Origin: Gracilaria domingensis | Taxonomy: Eukaryota > Rhodophyta > Florideophyceae > Gracilariales > Gracilariaceae | Direction of reading: 5' to 3' | Assembly (NCBI GenBank): GCA_022539475.1 | Contig: VCMS01000013.1 | Location: 186,001 to 250,000 of the forward strand | DNA: 64,000 bases | Shown here: piece by piece, positions 50,791-59,411 of the stretch | Layout of the letters: each line of letters begins with the position of its first letter | Position numbering within the stretch: position 1 is the first letter of the stretch | Notes under the pieces: generated by a model | Databases searched by the model: none | What the model was told of the DNA's origin: nothing | Seen by the model: only the letters and a program-made list of their open reading frames with translations | Position numbers and translations under genes: made by a program

Positions 50791-53097
50791 ATGCGCTCCG
50801 CAGTGGCTGCACCTCGCAGATCGCGCCCGCACGCGCTCAAGTCGCTGCCTGCAGTCCGCCTGCTCTCCCCCTTCCACCGTCGCTCACCTCCGCGTTTGCA
50901 CCGCTGGCCCCACGCCGCCAGAATGACCCCCTCCGCTTTCCTCCCTCCTCTCCGTCCGACCCCCCTTCGTCGTCCGCGCATCCAGCGCACGCAACGTCGC
51001 CCCAATGTGGTGTGCATGACCCCTCGCCGCGAGTTGCGCGAATCCGTCGGAGTCCCAACGCAGGAGCGTCTATTAAGACTTGAGCGCGCCCTCGCCGCAG
51101 CCATTCTGCAAGAGCGCTACTCGGATGCCGCGAATTTGCGCGATGCGCTGCAAGCTGCCCGAACTTCTGATCCGCTGCTCGCCAAGCGCGCCGAACTGCA
51201 GGCTGCTGTCGACAGCGAGCGTTTCCTTGATGCTGCTCGCCTACGTGATGAGCTTGCTGCACTTACCGAGCGCTTCTCAAAGCGTGATGCTGGAAGACGT
51301 GTTGACCGTATCATCGTGCTTCGCGGCCGGGCTGAGCCCGATAAGGCGCTTCGAGCCGCAACTGTGTCCAGAGACGGCGCTGTGCAGTTAGGACTCGTTC
51401 CAGAAGTCTCGGAGAAGAATGCGCCTCCAAGGGTGTATCTGCAACCAACGTGGTCACCGAGTGGCGATTTTGTTGCTGTCACTGAGATATCCTTCAGTAT
51501 AGACTTGAGCAGGCTCGGCAGGGGAGTGGCCATTGCTGATAGTTCTGCCAAGATTATTGTCATGAATGCCTTTGATGGAAGCATTGTTCGCTCCGTCCCC
51601 TTCGCCAAGCCACCATTCTTTTATTTTTGGAGCCCGGATGGTCGCCGCCTCACACTTCTGTCGAACGGTCCAGGAACGTCTGCGGCTACAGTTGCCCTGT
51701 CGGCTATTCAAGTTGTCGCTCCGCCAGGAGGAGGTGGTCTTGACATGGACACAGTGACCGGCCCACTGGCTACGGGACATCCTTTTCTTTACGACATTTG
51801 CCCACGTGATTCAAACAAGACTATTGTTCATATGGGAGATAAGTCAACAGTGGCTCTAGTCCCCATCAGCTCCTTTGACCGTGAGAATAAATGTATGACG
51901 ACAAAAGCGGGTTCTTTTGGTGCTCCGCAGTGGCATCCAAACGCTGGTAAAGACGGAAGGGAAGTTGTTTTATTTGTTGAACGAGACAAACCGGGTACCA
52001 CAGACCCTGCTCGAGGTCCAACTCCTGCGCGAAGCAAGACCATCCCGGAACAGCTGCAAAAGCAATCGGAAGAGGAGGGCAGGGACAAAAGCGATGCTGA
52101 CAAGGCCGAAGCATTCGAGAAGTTTCTCACCAATAGTACCAATCTACTCGAGAACGTGCTACGCAAGGGCGCTGAATCACTGGGGCTGGCGCCGAAAACT
52201 AGCAGCCCTGAATCCGAAACTGCAAAGGATGAACCGCTACCGAGTGCCTCTGCGCACGAAGGAGGTGATGATGACCAGCTAAAGGAGAAAGTCCGACGCC
52301 TGCTGCCGAAAAGACCCTCGGGTGTTCGCGATCAACATTGGAGTGAACCATATGTGACGGAAAGCATGGCTAACCGCCTCGTTATGTGCGACGTCGATAA
52401 CCCTCAATTGAAGCGAGTGATTGCCCGCTTTACGGGAATCATGGCCTTCAAGCTATCACCAAATGGGCGGTACTTGGCTACGCTTGTTATTAATCCTACC
52501 GCAGGCGCGGACGAGCTTACGCTTTGTACTGGAGATTTCTCGCCGGACTCTGTTGCAGAAACACGCCCCCCGAATCGTCTGAAGAAGGTTCATGGTGAGG
52601 CCGATATCATTCTCAGTACTCCGTACACGAGAGTGCTCGCGTTTTTCTGGAGTCCTGACTCCTCCAAGTTATTGTTCCTTACATCACTGCGCGGCAGCCG
52701 AGTCGGCGCTGCGCAATGGGCGACTTTTGATCTCGAATCGAACAAAGTTGTGCGATATGAGAAGTTTATTATGTCGGGCATTTATATGCATTGCCTGAAC
52801 TTCTTTGATCAATTTGCAACTTCCATGACACCGTGGTCACCAGATTCTGACGCCTTCTGCTACCCAGGCAGAGCTCTCACCCCTGCAGAGATTGAGAAAG
52901 ATCTCAACCCGGCCCCAACGGCAGCCCCCGCTCTGTCGGCTCTGTTCATGCAGAGAGATAGTTCTGCAGAAGGGAAGCGATTTAATGCCAGAGTTCAACA
53001 GGTCCCTGTCACAACCAACTCTATAGGGAAGGTAGAACCGGAGGAGCCGGTTACAATCGTTGAGAACGTCGAGTACGCGTGCTGGAGCCCTTGCTGA
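50791..53097 (+). CDS. plastid-targeted UVR-motif / beta-propeller protein
   Basis: 768 residues (724 if the ATG at 50923, MTPSAFLPPLRPTPL, is used). The N-terminal ~75-100 residues are Arg/Pro/Ser-rich with VVCM, a plausible plastid transit peptide. Two UVR-type helical hairpins follow at about 100-155: LQERYSDAANLRDALQAA and AVDSERFLDAARLRDELAAL, as in UvrB/ClpC/Executer proteins. The rest has TolB/WD-like propeller blades: YLQPTWSPSGDFVAVTEI, FFYFWSPDGRRLTLLSNGPG, LSPNGRYLATLVI, FFWSPDSSKLLFLTS and PWSPDSDAFCYPGR. A charged linker of ~110 residues interrupts the blades. No catalytic site is visible; a scaffold or sensor in the plastid is inferred. Many green and red algal plastid proteins of this type are uncharacterised. 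Confidence 0.75.
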   Translation: MRSAVAAPRRSRPHALKSLPAVRLLSPFHRRSPPRLHRWPHAARMTPSAFLPPLRPTPLRRPRIQRTQRRPNVVCMTPRRELRESVGVPTQERLLRLERALAAAILQERYSDAANLRDALQAARTSDPLLAKRAELQAAVDSERFLDAARLRDELAALTERFSKRDAGRRVDRIIVLRGRAEPDKALRAATVSRDGAVQLGLVPEVSEKNAPPRVYLQPTWSPSGDFVAVTEISFSIDLSRLGRGVAIADSSAKIIVMNAFDGSIVRSVPFAKPPFFYFWSPDGRRLTLLSNGPGTSAATVALSAIQVVAPPGGGGLDMDTVTGPLATGHPFLYDICPRDSNKTIVHMGDKSTVALVPISSFDRENKCMTTKAGSFGAPQWHPNAGKDGREVVLFVERDKPGTTDPARGPTPARSKTIPEQLQKQSEEEGRDKSDADKAEAFEKFLTNSTNLLENVLRKGAESLGLAPKTSSPESETAKDEPLPSASAHEGGDDDQLKEKVRRLLPKRPSGVRDQHWSEPYVTESMANRLVMCDVDNPQLKRVIARFTGIMAFKLSPNGRYLATLVINPTAGADELTLCTGDFSPDSVAETRPPNRLKKVHGEADIILSTPYTRVLAFFWSPDSSKLLFLTSLRGSRVGAAQWATFDLESNKVVRYEKFIMSGIYMHCLNFFDQFATSMTPWSPDSDAFCYPGRALTPAEIEKDLNPAPTAAPALSALFMQRDSSAEGKRFNARVQQVPVTTNSIGKVEPEEPVTIVENVEYACWSPC

Positions 53098-53498
53098 TGA
53101 TGTTGTTGTTGGTAGAACCGAACCCTAACGTGGTCTCTTCTAAGGCGAGGTTAAGGTGTCTATGATGGCCCAAGGTTTGCGTTTTTATTTCCTCGAGCAT
53201 GGTCCTTCCTATACCCGTAATCCGACTACATTTACGCGGAGCTGAAACCTGATCTACTTTGAGCCTGCGGGTGGCCCACACGTTTTGAAGCAGGTACGTG
53301 TAGTATTCTAACAAACCACAGTGGTTATGGTTACCTGTGATCGAGATAAGGTAAACGCATGTGTTGTCAGAAACATTCCAAACGGAGAGTTCAAGAAAGT
53401 TGTTGTTGAGAGGAAAGTCATCTGGGTAAGTTAGTGGAATTTAGGCTGCAATCGCGTCAGTTGTCCCCTTTGCTAGTGTTGGGACAGTCAATGGTGTC
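53098..53498. other. convergent 3' spacer
   Basis: 401 bp between the propeller-protein and glycosyltransferase stops. No gene or notable repeat. Confidence 0.5.
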
Positions 53499-55876
53499 TC
53501 AGACACACATGCCGGAACAAACGAAGCTTGCTACGACGATTGCTAGTTCTGGATACGCGTCGAGATACCGAAAAGGAGTTGATCTACATCCAGTAAACAA
53601 GGCGGCGACACGGGTTGACAACTTGGAAACAAGTTTTCTATGTGCCGTCGAGCTCGCGGAGTGTTCCATGTCCTGTTCCGACGACGCCCATTGTTCACTT
53701 AGATACATAGCGCCGTAGAGCGACTCGGCTCTTCTCGCTGAATGAGGATGAGGCAGAGTAAGGAAAGCAGGGCTCCATTTTTTTGCCATTTGCTGGAATG
53801 ACGGGTCTGCAAACATATCGAAAGATGGCTGCGGATGGCCTGATGGCAGCAACTTTTGCACCTCTGCACGTTCCAAGAGTGGGGAGTCTAACAAGCATTG
53901 CACTGGACTTGACTGCAAACCCTCCAAAACGTCCAATATGGTTTCACTAGGTGTGGTAGCTAGTAGCTGCCTTCTTACAGACGCCCTTTGCGCTTTGGTC
54001 AAGCGCGATGGGTCAGAGTGGCACGCAATGTCTGCAAACATAATGCGAGCGGACGCAGACTCATTCTGCGACGGCGACCAGCGCGCCACCTGGGCCGAGA
54101 TGTTCTTTCTCACGGAGAGCTTGTCAAACAAACGCAGAGCCAATGGTACATTATTTGCGTATCGAGACTGAGACAGCAGTGTGGATGCACGCATCGGGTT
54201 TTCAGCGTCGTACCATGTGGAAGTGAGCTCCTCGTCAATGGCCGAAAACGGGGCGAAGAATTTGCACGAGCATTCCTGAGTGGGAAAGTGCCAAACTTCT
54301 TGCGCCCGCCAGCCGATGTACGACTCGGGGGGAGAGACGTACTCTGCAGTTTGCGAAGACGTGGCCTGCTTGACTTGAACATGCGCCAGAAGACGGGACA
54401 CGCATCCACCGCGGAGGGAGAAGACGACATTGGCATAGCTGGAGGCAAGAGCGACCTTGTCTATGAGCTGCTTGTAAAAATCGAGCGACAAGCTTTTGGG
54501 CAGCAGCTCGACGCCGTAGCGCTTGAGGATGAGGCGAATGGCTCGCTTGGAGACATCCAAGGCATCGGCGTCGGAGATAAGGTGGCGAGCGGCGGTGACA
54601 GTACTTGCTGGGCTGGCGTACACGACGTCACGTGATGGAAGTTGTCGATACTTGCGCTGGACGTTCCACAGGGTGTGCAACGAAGAGGCACGCCATGGCG
54701 GCAGATGGAAATGGGTGATGAGGAGGCGGTTGCGCTGAATCTCGACGGCGGCGGCGTGCGGATTATTGGGCGGCAGGATGGAAGGAGAGTTGGCGACGCG
54801 CAGCGAGGCGTTGTGTGGTATGTGCGCCACCTTATCGTATAGAATGGTGCGCGGCGTGGCCAGTGCCGAGAGTCGCGATACGATATCGGAGTCATCCCAA
54901 CCGTAGGTGGTGATGCGCTCGTCGTAGCCGCCAACGGCGACAAAATGTTGGCGCCACACGTACAGCAGGCCGTTGGCGTGCAGCTTCTCCGAGGCGGTGG
55001 AGTGCAGGCGGTGCCAGTCGCCGGCGAAGAAGGTGCGCGGCTGCAGCTGGTGCGCGTGGAAAAAGTCGGGCTGCAGCAGCGTGTCGCAGTCCAGCTTCAT
55101 GACGGCGGTGCGCGAGGCGACGCGCACGGCCAGGTTGTACGCGGCGGAGAGCACCCACTGCGGCTGGCGGCGCACGGTGACGAGCTCGAGCTTCGGGTGG
55201 TCGCGCAGGTGCGGCGGCAGCGCGGACGCGAGCGGCGGCGAGGAGGACCAGTCCACCAGCACCACCTGCTGCACGGCGCGCGCGCGCAGCCAGGTGGGCA
55301 GCGCGCGCTCGAGCGAGCGCGAGCGGTCCCTGCACGCGGCGACGACGGACACGCCGGCGCGCAGCCACCACTGGTCGAAGCGCGGCGCGTACGACGCGTT
55401 GCGCGCGGCGCGCTCGGCGTCGGCGGCGGCGCGCAGCGCGTTGCGGTGGCGCCACCAGCGCGCGCCGGCGTCGCGCTCGAACTGCAGCAGCTCGCGCACC
55501 TGCGGCGACAGGTCGCGCCACGCGAACAGCAGCACGCGGGCGCGGCGCGGGCGCGCCAGCGGCAGCGGCAGCGGCAGCAGCTCGGCGCTGCCGTTGTCCG
55601 GCAGCGCGCGCGCCTCGCGCGCCAGCAGCAGCAGCGGCGCGTCGGCGCGCGCCGCCGCCGCCGCGCCGCACGCGGCCAGCCGCTGCGGGCGCACGCGCAG
55701 CCGCGCGCGCAGCAGCGCCGGCGGCGCGTCCAGCAGCGCGTCGGCGCGCAGCTCGCCCGGCGCGACGCGCCGCACGCGCGCCACGAAGCGGCTGTCCGCC
55801 AGCAGCGCGCGCTCGAACGCGCGCGCGCGCGCCGGCGGCGGGCACACGCGCGCGTCGCCGCCCGCGCGCGGCGCGC

Positions 55877-55961
<85 letters not shown>

Positions 55962-56057
55962 GCGGCGCAGCCGCAGCGCGGCGTCGCGCGCCGCGCGCGC
56001 CACGCGCTTGGGCGCGCGCGCGCGCGGCGCGGGCGCCTTGGGGGGCGGCGGCGACAT
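53499..56057 (-). CDS. type II membrane glycosyltransferase, GT2/GT7C-like
   Basis: 852 residues from the ATG at 56057 (MSPPPPKAPAPRARAPKRVA); an ATG at 56150 would add 31 Arg/Pro-rich residues. A basic cytosolic segment is followed by a signal anchor made of about ten Ala and sixteen Leu, encoded by trinucleotide repeats. The luminal catalytic part starts near 240: VSVVAACRDRSRSLERALPT, then QQVVLVDWSSSPPL, the metal-binding LDCDT (DxD) in AVMKLDCDTLLQPDFFHAHQ, and the acceptor-side VGGYDERITTYGWDDSDIVS, which is typical of galactosyl/N-acetylgalactosaminyl transferases (Glyco_transf_7C). Golgi localisation is expected. In an alga it could build cell-wall or glycoprotein glycans; donor and acceptor are not predictable. 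The 3' half has ordinary composition while the 5' half is ~80% GC. Confidence 0.8.
55878..55956 (-). repeat. (CAG)16 plus (GCC)n microsatellite encoding the signal anchor
   Basis: (CAG)16 at 55878-55925, read as CTG on the minus strand, gives Leu16. The adjacent GCC/GGC run at 55926-55956 gives Ala10. Together they form the whole hydrophobic core of the glycosyltransferase signal anchor. Confidence 0.9.
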
Positions 56058-56245
56058 GGCGAGCGCGGGCGCGGGCGCGCGGGGCGGAGGGGCGCGCGGG
56101 CCGCGCGGGCGCTCACCGGCGGCTGACGGTGAAAAGCGCGCAAAAGGCACGCGACCGGCGGCGCGCGCCCGGCGGCGCTTTCCCGCGCGCGCGCGGCCAG
56201 CGGCGCGCGTATGACGGGCGGCGTTGTCCGTCGCGCCTCCCGCGC

Positions 56246-56306
<61 letters not shown>

Positions 56307-56848
56307 GCGCGCGCCAATCTACGCGCCGGCGCATACAGCGCGCGCGCGCGCGCGCGCGCGGCGGCGCCGTTGCGGCTCGCACAACACATCGTCACGTCTG
56401 TGTTCTGCGCGCGTGGCGGCGCCGCGCGCGCGTCCGCGCGCGTCCGCGCGCGTCGTGTGCGCGCCCAGCCGCAGCCGCGCCATCGCCGCGCGCGCGCGCG
56501 TCGCGCGATCTTGGCGCGTCGCTGTGCGCGCGCTGCCTAGCGCTGCCACCGTTGCCGTGCGCGCGCGCGTGCTCGCCCCCCCCCCGCCCGCCCGCCTTGG
56601 CCGCAGCCCTAAACCGCCGCACGTGCTGCATTTCCGCCTTTACATCGCTCGCGCCGTCAGCGCGGCGCGTTGCCCCCCCCCCCCCCCCACCCCCGAACAT
56701 ACCTTCATTCATTCATTCATTCACTCCATTCGCCTCCCCCCCCCCCCCCCCCACCGCGCCACCCACCCCCACCGCGCCACCCACCGCTCCCTCCCTCCCT
56801 CCCTCCTCAAGCGCTCGCACCCCACCGCCACCGCCACCCCGCCGCATC
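56058..56848. promoter_or_regulatory. divergent, extremely GC-rich region, glycosyltransferase / kinase
   Basis: About 790 bp. Dense GCGCGC and (GCC)n runs (56251-56300), two poly-C tracts and an (ATTC)n repeat near 56704-56722. All frames on both strands are open by composition; no coding claim is made. Confidence 0.5.
56673..56752 (+). repeat. two poly-C tracts (C16 and C17) in the kinase leader
   Basis: C16 at 56673-56688 and C17 at 56736-56752, separated by a short (ATTC)n repeat, 97-176 bp upstream of the kinase ATG and on its coding strand. Confidence 0.9.
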
Positions 56849-58195
56849 ATGCCCGCGCTCGCGCACCCGCCGCCGGCGGCCGTGCACGGGCTGCTCGCGG
56901 TGAAGATTGGCGCGCCGTTCGCAAAGCGCGTGCGGCGCTTTGCGCACCTGGAGAACGCGGTGCTGGAGCTGCGGCGCGTGGACGGCGCGCCCGTGGAGTG
57001 GTCCATGTGCGTGAGCGACGCGGCGGTGTCGTCCGACGCCAACAGCCTGTGCATCTCGCTGCTGTCGTGCAGCGCGCGCGTGCGGCTGTACCTGTCGTCG
57101 CACGCCAAGTTTGGCATGTGGCTCAAGGCGCTGCGCGCGTCCGAGTCGTGGCTGGTGCACCGCTACTACCAGCTGGAGGCGCAGCCGTTCGCGCACGGCC
57201 ACAGCGCGGCGGTGTACCGCGCGGTGGAGCGCGCGTCGCGCGCGGCGGTGGCGGTCAAGCACATTGGCGCCGACGCGCTGCAGGCGGGCGCGGGCGCGGG
57301 CGCGCGCGTGGTGGCGCGCGAGCTGCGCGTGTGCAAGCTGGTCCAGCACGCCAACTTGGTGCAGGTGCGCGACGTGTTCGAGGGCGCCGCCGGCGTGTTC
57401 ATCGTCATGGAGAGCGTGCCGCACTCGCTGCAGCAGCTGCTGGAGCGCGCGCCGCGCGGCGCCGTGTGCGAGCGCGTGGCCGCGCACGTGCTGCGCCAGA
57501 TGCTGCGCGCGCTCGCCTACCTGCACGCGCTCAACATTGTGCACCGCGACGTCAAGCCGGACAACGTGCTGCTCACCGAGCTGTCGCTGCGCGGCGCCGT
57601 CAAGCTGTGCGACTTTGGGCTGGCCAACTTCACGGGCAAGCGCGTGTGGCGCCGCGCGCGCGTCGCGCCGTACGCGTTTGCGCGCGCGCGCAAGCCGCCG
57701 CCGCCGCCGCCGCCGCCGCCGGCAGTGGCGGCCGCGCGCGGCTTCACGCAGCCGGTGGCGCTGGAGGCGCGCGCGCCCGGCGCCGGGCACGGCGCCGAGC
57801 ACGGCGGCGGCGGCGCGCTGCGCGCGCACGGCATCGACGGGCAGACGCTGACGACGGCGGTGGGCGCGCCGTCGTTCGCGGCGCCCGAGCTGCTGCGGCG
57901 GCGCGCGTACGGCGCGCCCGTGGACGTGTGGGCGTGCGGCGTGACGCTGTTCTACATGCTCAGCGGGCGGCTGCCGTTCGAGGGCGACTCGGTGGCCGAC
58001 GTGACCGCCGCCATCTGCGCCGGCGCGCGCGCCGCGCTGCAGCGCGCCGTGTCCGCGCCCGCCGCCGACCTGCTGGAGCGCATGCTGCGCGCCGACCCGC
58101 GCCAGCGCATCACCGCCGAGAGCGCGCTGCAGCACGCGTGGCTCGCCGCCGCCGCCGCCGCGCCCGCGCCCGCGCCCGCGCCGCCCGCGCCGTAG
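56849..58195 (+). CDS. PH-like domain plus CAMK-like protein kinase with enlarged activation segment
   Basis: 448 residues from the ATG at 56849 (MPALAHPPPAAVHGLLAVKI). Residues ~12-100 fit a PH-like domain: KIGAPFAKRVRRFAHLEN, strands to SARVRLYLSSHAKF, and the closing Trp helix FGMWLKALRASE. The kinase follows (about 108-435): weak Gly loop FAHGHSAAVYRAV, lysine AVAVKHI, HRDVKPDN (about 232), LCDFGLANF (DFG about 255), SFAAPE (about 345) and DVWACGVTLFYMLSGRLPFE, ending in DPRQRITAESALQHAW, as in CAMK/AMPK-like kinases. About 90 residues separate DFG from APE, versus 20-30 normally; the extra holds poly-Pro and Ala/Gly-rich sequence. The tail is an Ala/Pro repeat. Codon use is almost wholly G/C-ending. 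Confidence 0.85.
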   Translation: MPALAHPPPAAVHGLLAVKIGAPFAKRVRRFAHLENAVLELRRVDGAPVEWSMCVSDAAVSSDANSLCISLLSCSARVRLYLSSHAKFGMWLKALRASESWLVHRYYQLEAQPFAHGHSAAVYRAVERASRAAVAVKHIGADALQAGAGAGARVVARELRVCKLVQHANLVQVRDVFEGAAGVFIVMESVPHSLQQLLERAPRGAVCERVAAHVLRQMLRALAYLHALNIVHRDVKPDNVLLTELSLRGAVKLCDFGLANFTGKRVWRRARVAPYAFARARKPPPPPPPPPAVAAARGFTQPVALEARAPGAGHGAEHGGGGALRAHGIDGQTLTTAVGAPSFAAPELLRRRAYGAPVDVWACGVTLFYMLSGRLPFEGDSVADVTAAICAGARAALQRAVSAPAADLLERMLRADPRQRITAESALQHAWLAAAAAAPAPAPAPPAP

Positions 58196-58222
58196 CCGCC
58201 GCCCGTGGCGCCGCCGCCCGAT

Positions 58223-58334
58223 GGCATGGCGCCCGTGGCCTCCGCGCGATGCGGCGGCGCCCGTGGCCTCCGCGCGATGCGGCGGCGCCCGTGGCCTCCG
58301 CGCGATGCGGCGGCGCCCGTGGCCTCCGCGCGAT
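58223..58334. repeat. 28-bp minisatellite (about four copies plus decayed flanks)
   Basis: The unit contains ggcgcccgtggcctccgcgc followed by gatgcgg. The gat marks end at 58250, 58278, 58306 and 58334, exact period 28. More diverged copies of cgcccgtggcc continue to ~58480. Confidence 0.9.
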
Positions 58335-58745
58335 CGGACGGCGCCCGATGGGTGCGGCGCCCGTGGCCGCCGCCCGATGGCATGGCGCCCGTGGCCTCCG
58401 CCCTCTGGCACGGCGCGCGTGGCGTGCGCGCCGCTCCGTGCCACCGCCCGTGGCGCGCGTGGCGTCCGTGCCGGCGCGTGCCGGCGCGTGGAGCGCGTGG
58501 CGCGCGTGTTCGCCGTGCGCCGCGTGGCCACCGCCCACAGCTGGCGTGCGTTCTCCCCCGCCTCTCTCGCCGCGCGCGCACCACCGCCGCCGCCGCCCCG
58601 CGCCGCTCGCTGCGCGGCACGTGCCAAGTCAGCGCCGCCCGCGCGTGCGCCCCGCGCTTGCGCGCTTGAGCCGCTGCCGCGCCGCCCCCTCTCTTAAAAG
58701 CGCCGCTGCTTGGCGCCGTGTTGCGCACTTGCTTCAGCGCGTTCA

Positions 58746-58762
58746 CCCCCCCCCCCCCCCCC
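58746..58762 (+). repeat. C17 tract in the leader of the small proline-repeat gene
   Basis: Seventeen consecutive C, about 113 bp upstream of the ATG at 58875, on its coding strand, followed by a long pyrimidine-rich leader. Confidence 0.9.
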
Positions 58763-58874
58763 GCCACCACCCCGCCACCATCCCGCCACCGCCCCACCTC
58801 CGCTCCCCCGCCCGCTCCTTCCCCTCCCTCCCCCGCCTCCCGCCTTCCGCCCTCCTCTTCCCCGACCCCGCACC

Positions 58875-59411
58875 ATGGGCGCCGAGTTCTCGTTGCTGCG
58901 CGCCTTGCAGCAGCCCTTCGATCGACAGCCCGCCGCCGCGCCGCCCGCGCCGCCCGCGCCGCCCGCGCCGCCCGCGCCGCCCGCGCCGCCCGCGCCGCCC
59001 GCGCCGCCCGCCGCGCACGCGCACCGCGCGTCGCGCCGCCGCCACCGCGCGCCGTCGCCGCAGCCGCCGCCGCCGCCGCCGGCGTACTGCGACGCGGGCA
59101 CCTGGCAGAACACGCTGGCCAACCGCTCCAGCACCTCGGTCAACCGCCACGTCGCGCTGGCGCGCCTGGCCGCGCAGCTGTGCGGCATGCGCTCCGCGCG
59201 CCGCAACGCCGTCATCCAGCGGCTCGGGCTGCCCGCAAAGCTGGTGCGCGAGATGCGCCGCTACCTCAAGGCCAATTGCTTTGTCGCGCGCCAGCAGTGG
59301 ATTCACGACTGGGGCACCGCCGCCTCCGTCAAGCGCCGCGCGCCGCGCAGCGCCGCCGCCAAGAGCGTGTCGTTTGCAGAGTACGCCGAGCTCAGGTTCT
59401 TCCACCCATGA
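58875..59411 (+). CDS. small proline-repeat protein with PP1-docking-like C-terminus, unknown function
   Basis: 178 residues from the ATG at 58875 (gcaccATGggc; MGAEFSLLRALQQPFDRQPA), the first Met that is not in the C17/pyrimidine leader. N-terminal Gly2 could be myristoylated (MGAEFS), which is speculative. Residues 20-45 are a PPA tripeptide array encoded by a 9-bp tandem repeat (about 58936-59011). A conserved-looking helical part follows (about 72-150): AGTWQNTLANRSSTSVNRHV, ALARLAAQLCGM and LGLPAKLVREMRRYLKANCF. The C-terminus KSVSFAEYAELRFFHP contains a K-S-V-S-F string matching the RVxF class of protein phosphatase 1 docking sites. I recognise no family. Divergence of codon usage cannot be judged in this GC-rich block. 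Confidence 0.6.
   Translation: MGAEFSLLRALQQPFDRQPAAAPPAPPAPPAPPAPPAPPAPPAPPAAHAHRASRRRHRAPSPQPPPPPPAYCDAGTWQNTLANRSSTSVNRHVALARLAAQLCGMRSARRNAVIQRLGLPAKLVREMRRYLKANCFVARQQWIHDWGTAASVKRRAPRSAAAKSVSFAEYAELRFFHP

Larger units (their letters stand above)
58196..58874. other. GC-rich spacer with 28-bp minisatellite
   Basis: 679 bp between the kinase stop and the small-protein ATG. Holds the 28-bp tandem repeat (58223-58334) with decayed copies to about 58480, and a C17 tract. Open frames in all phases are compositional. Confidence 0.5.
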
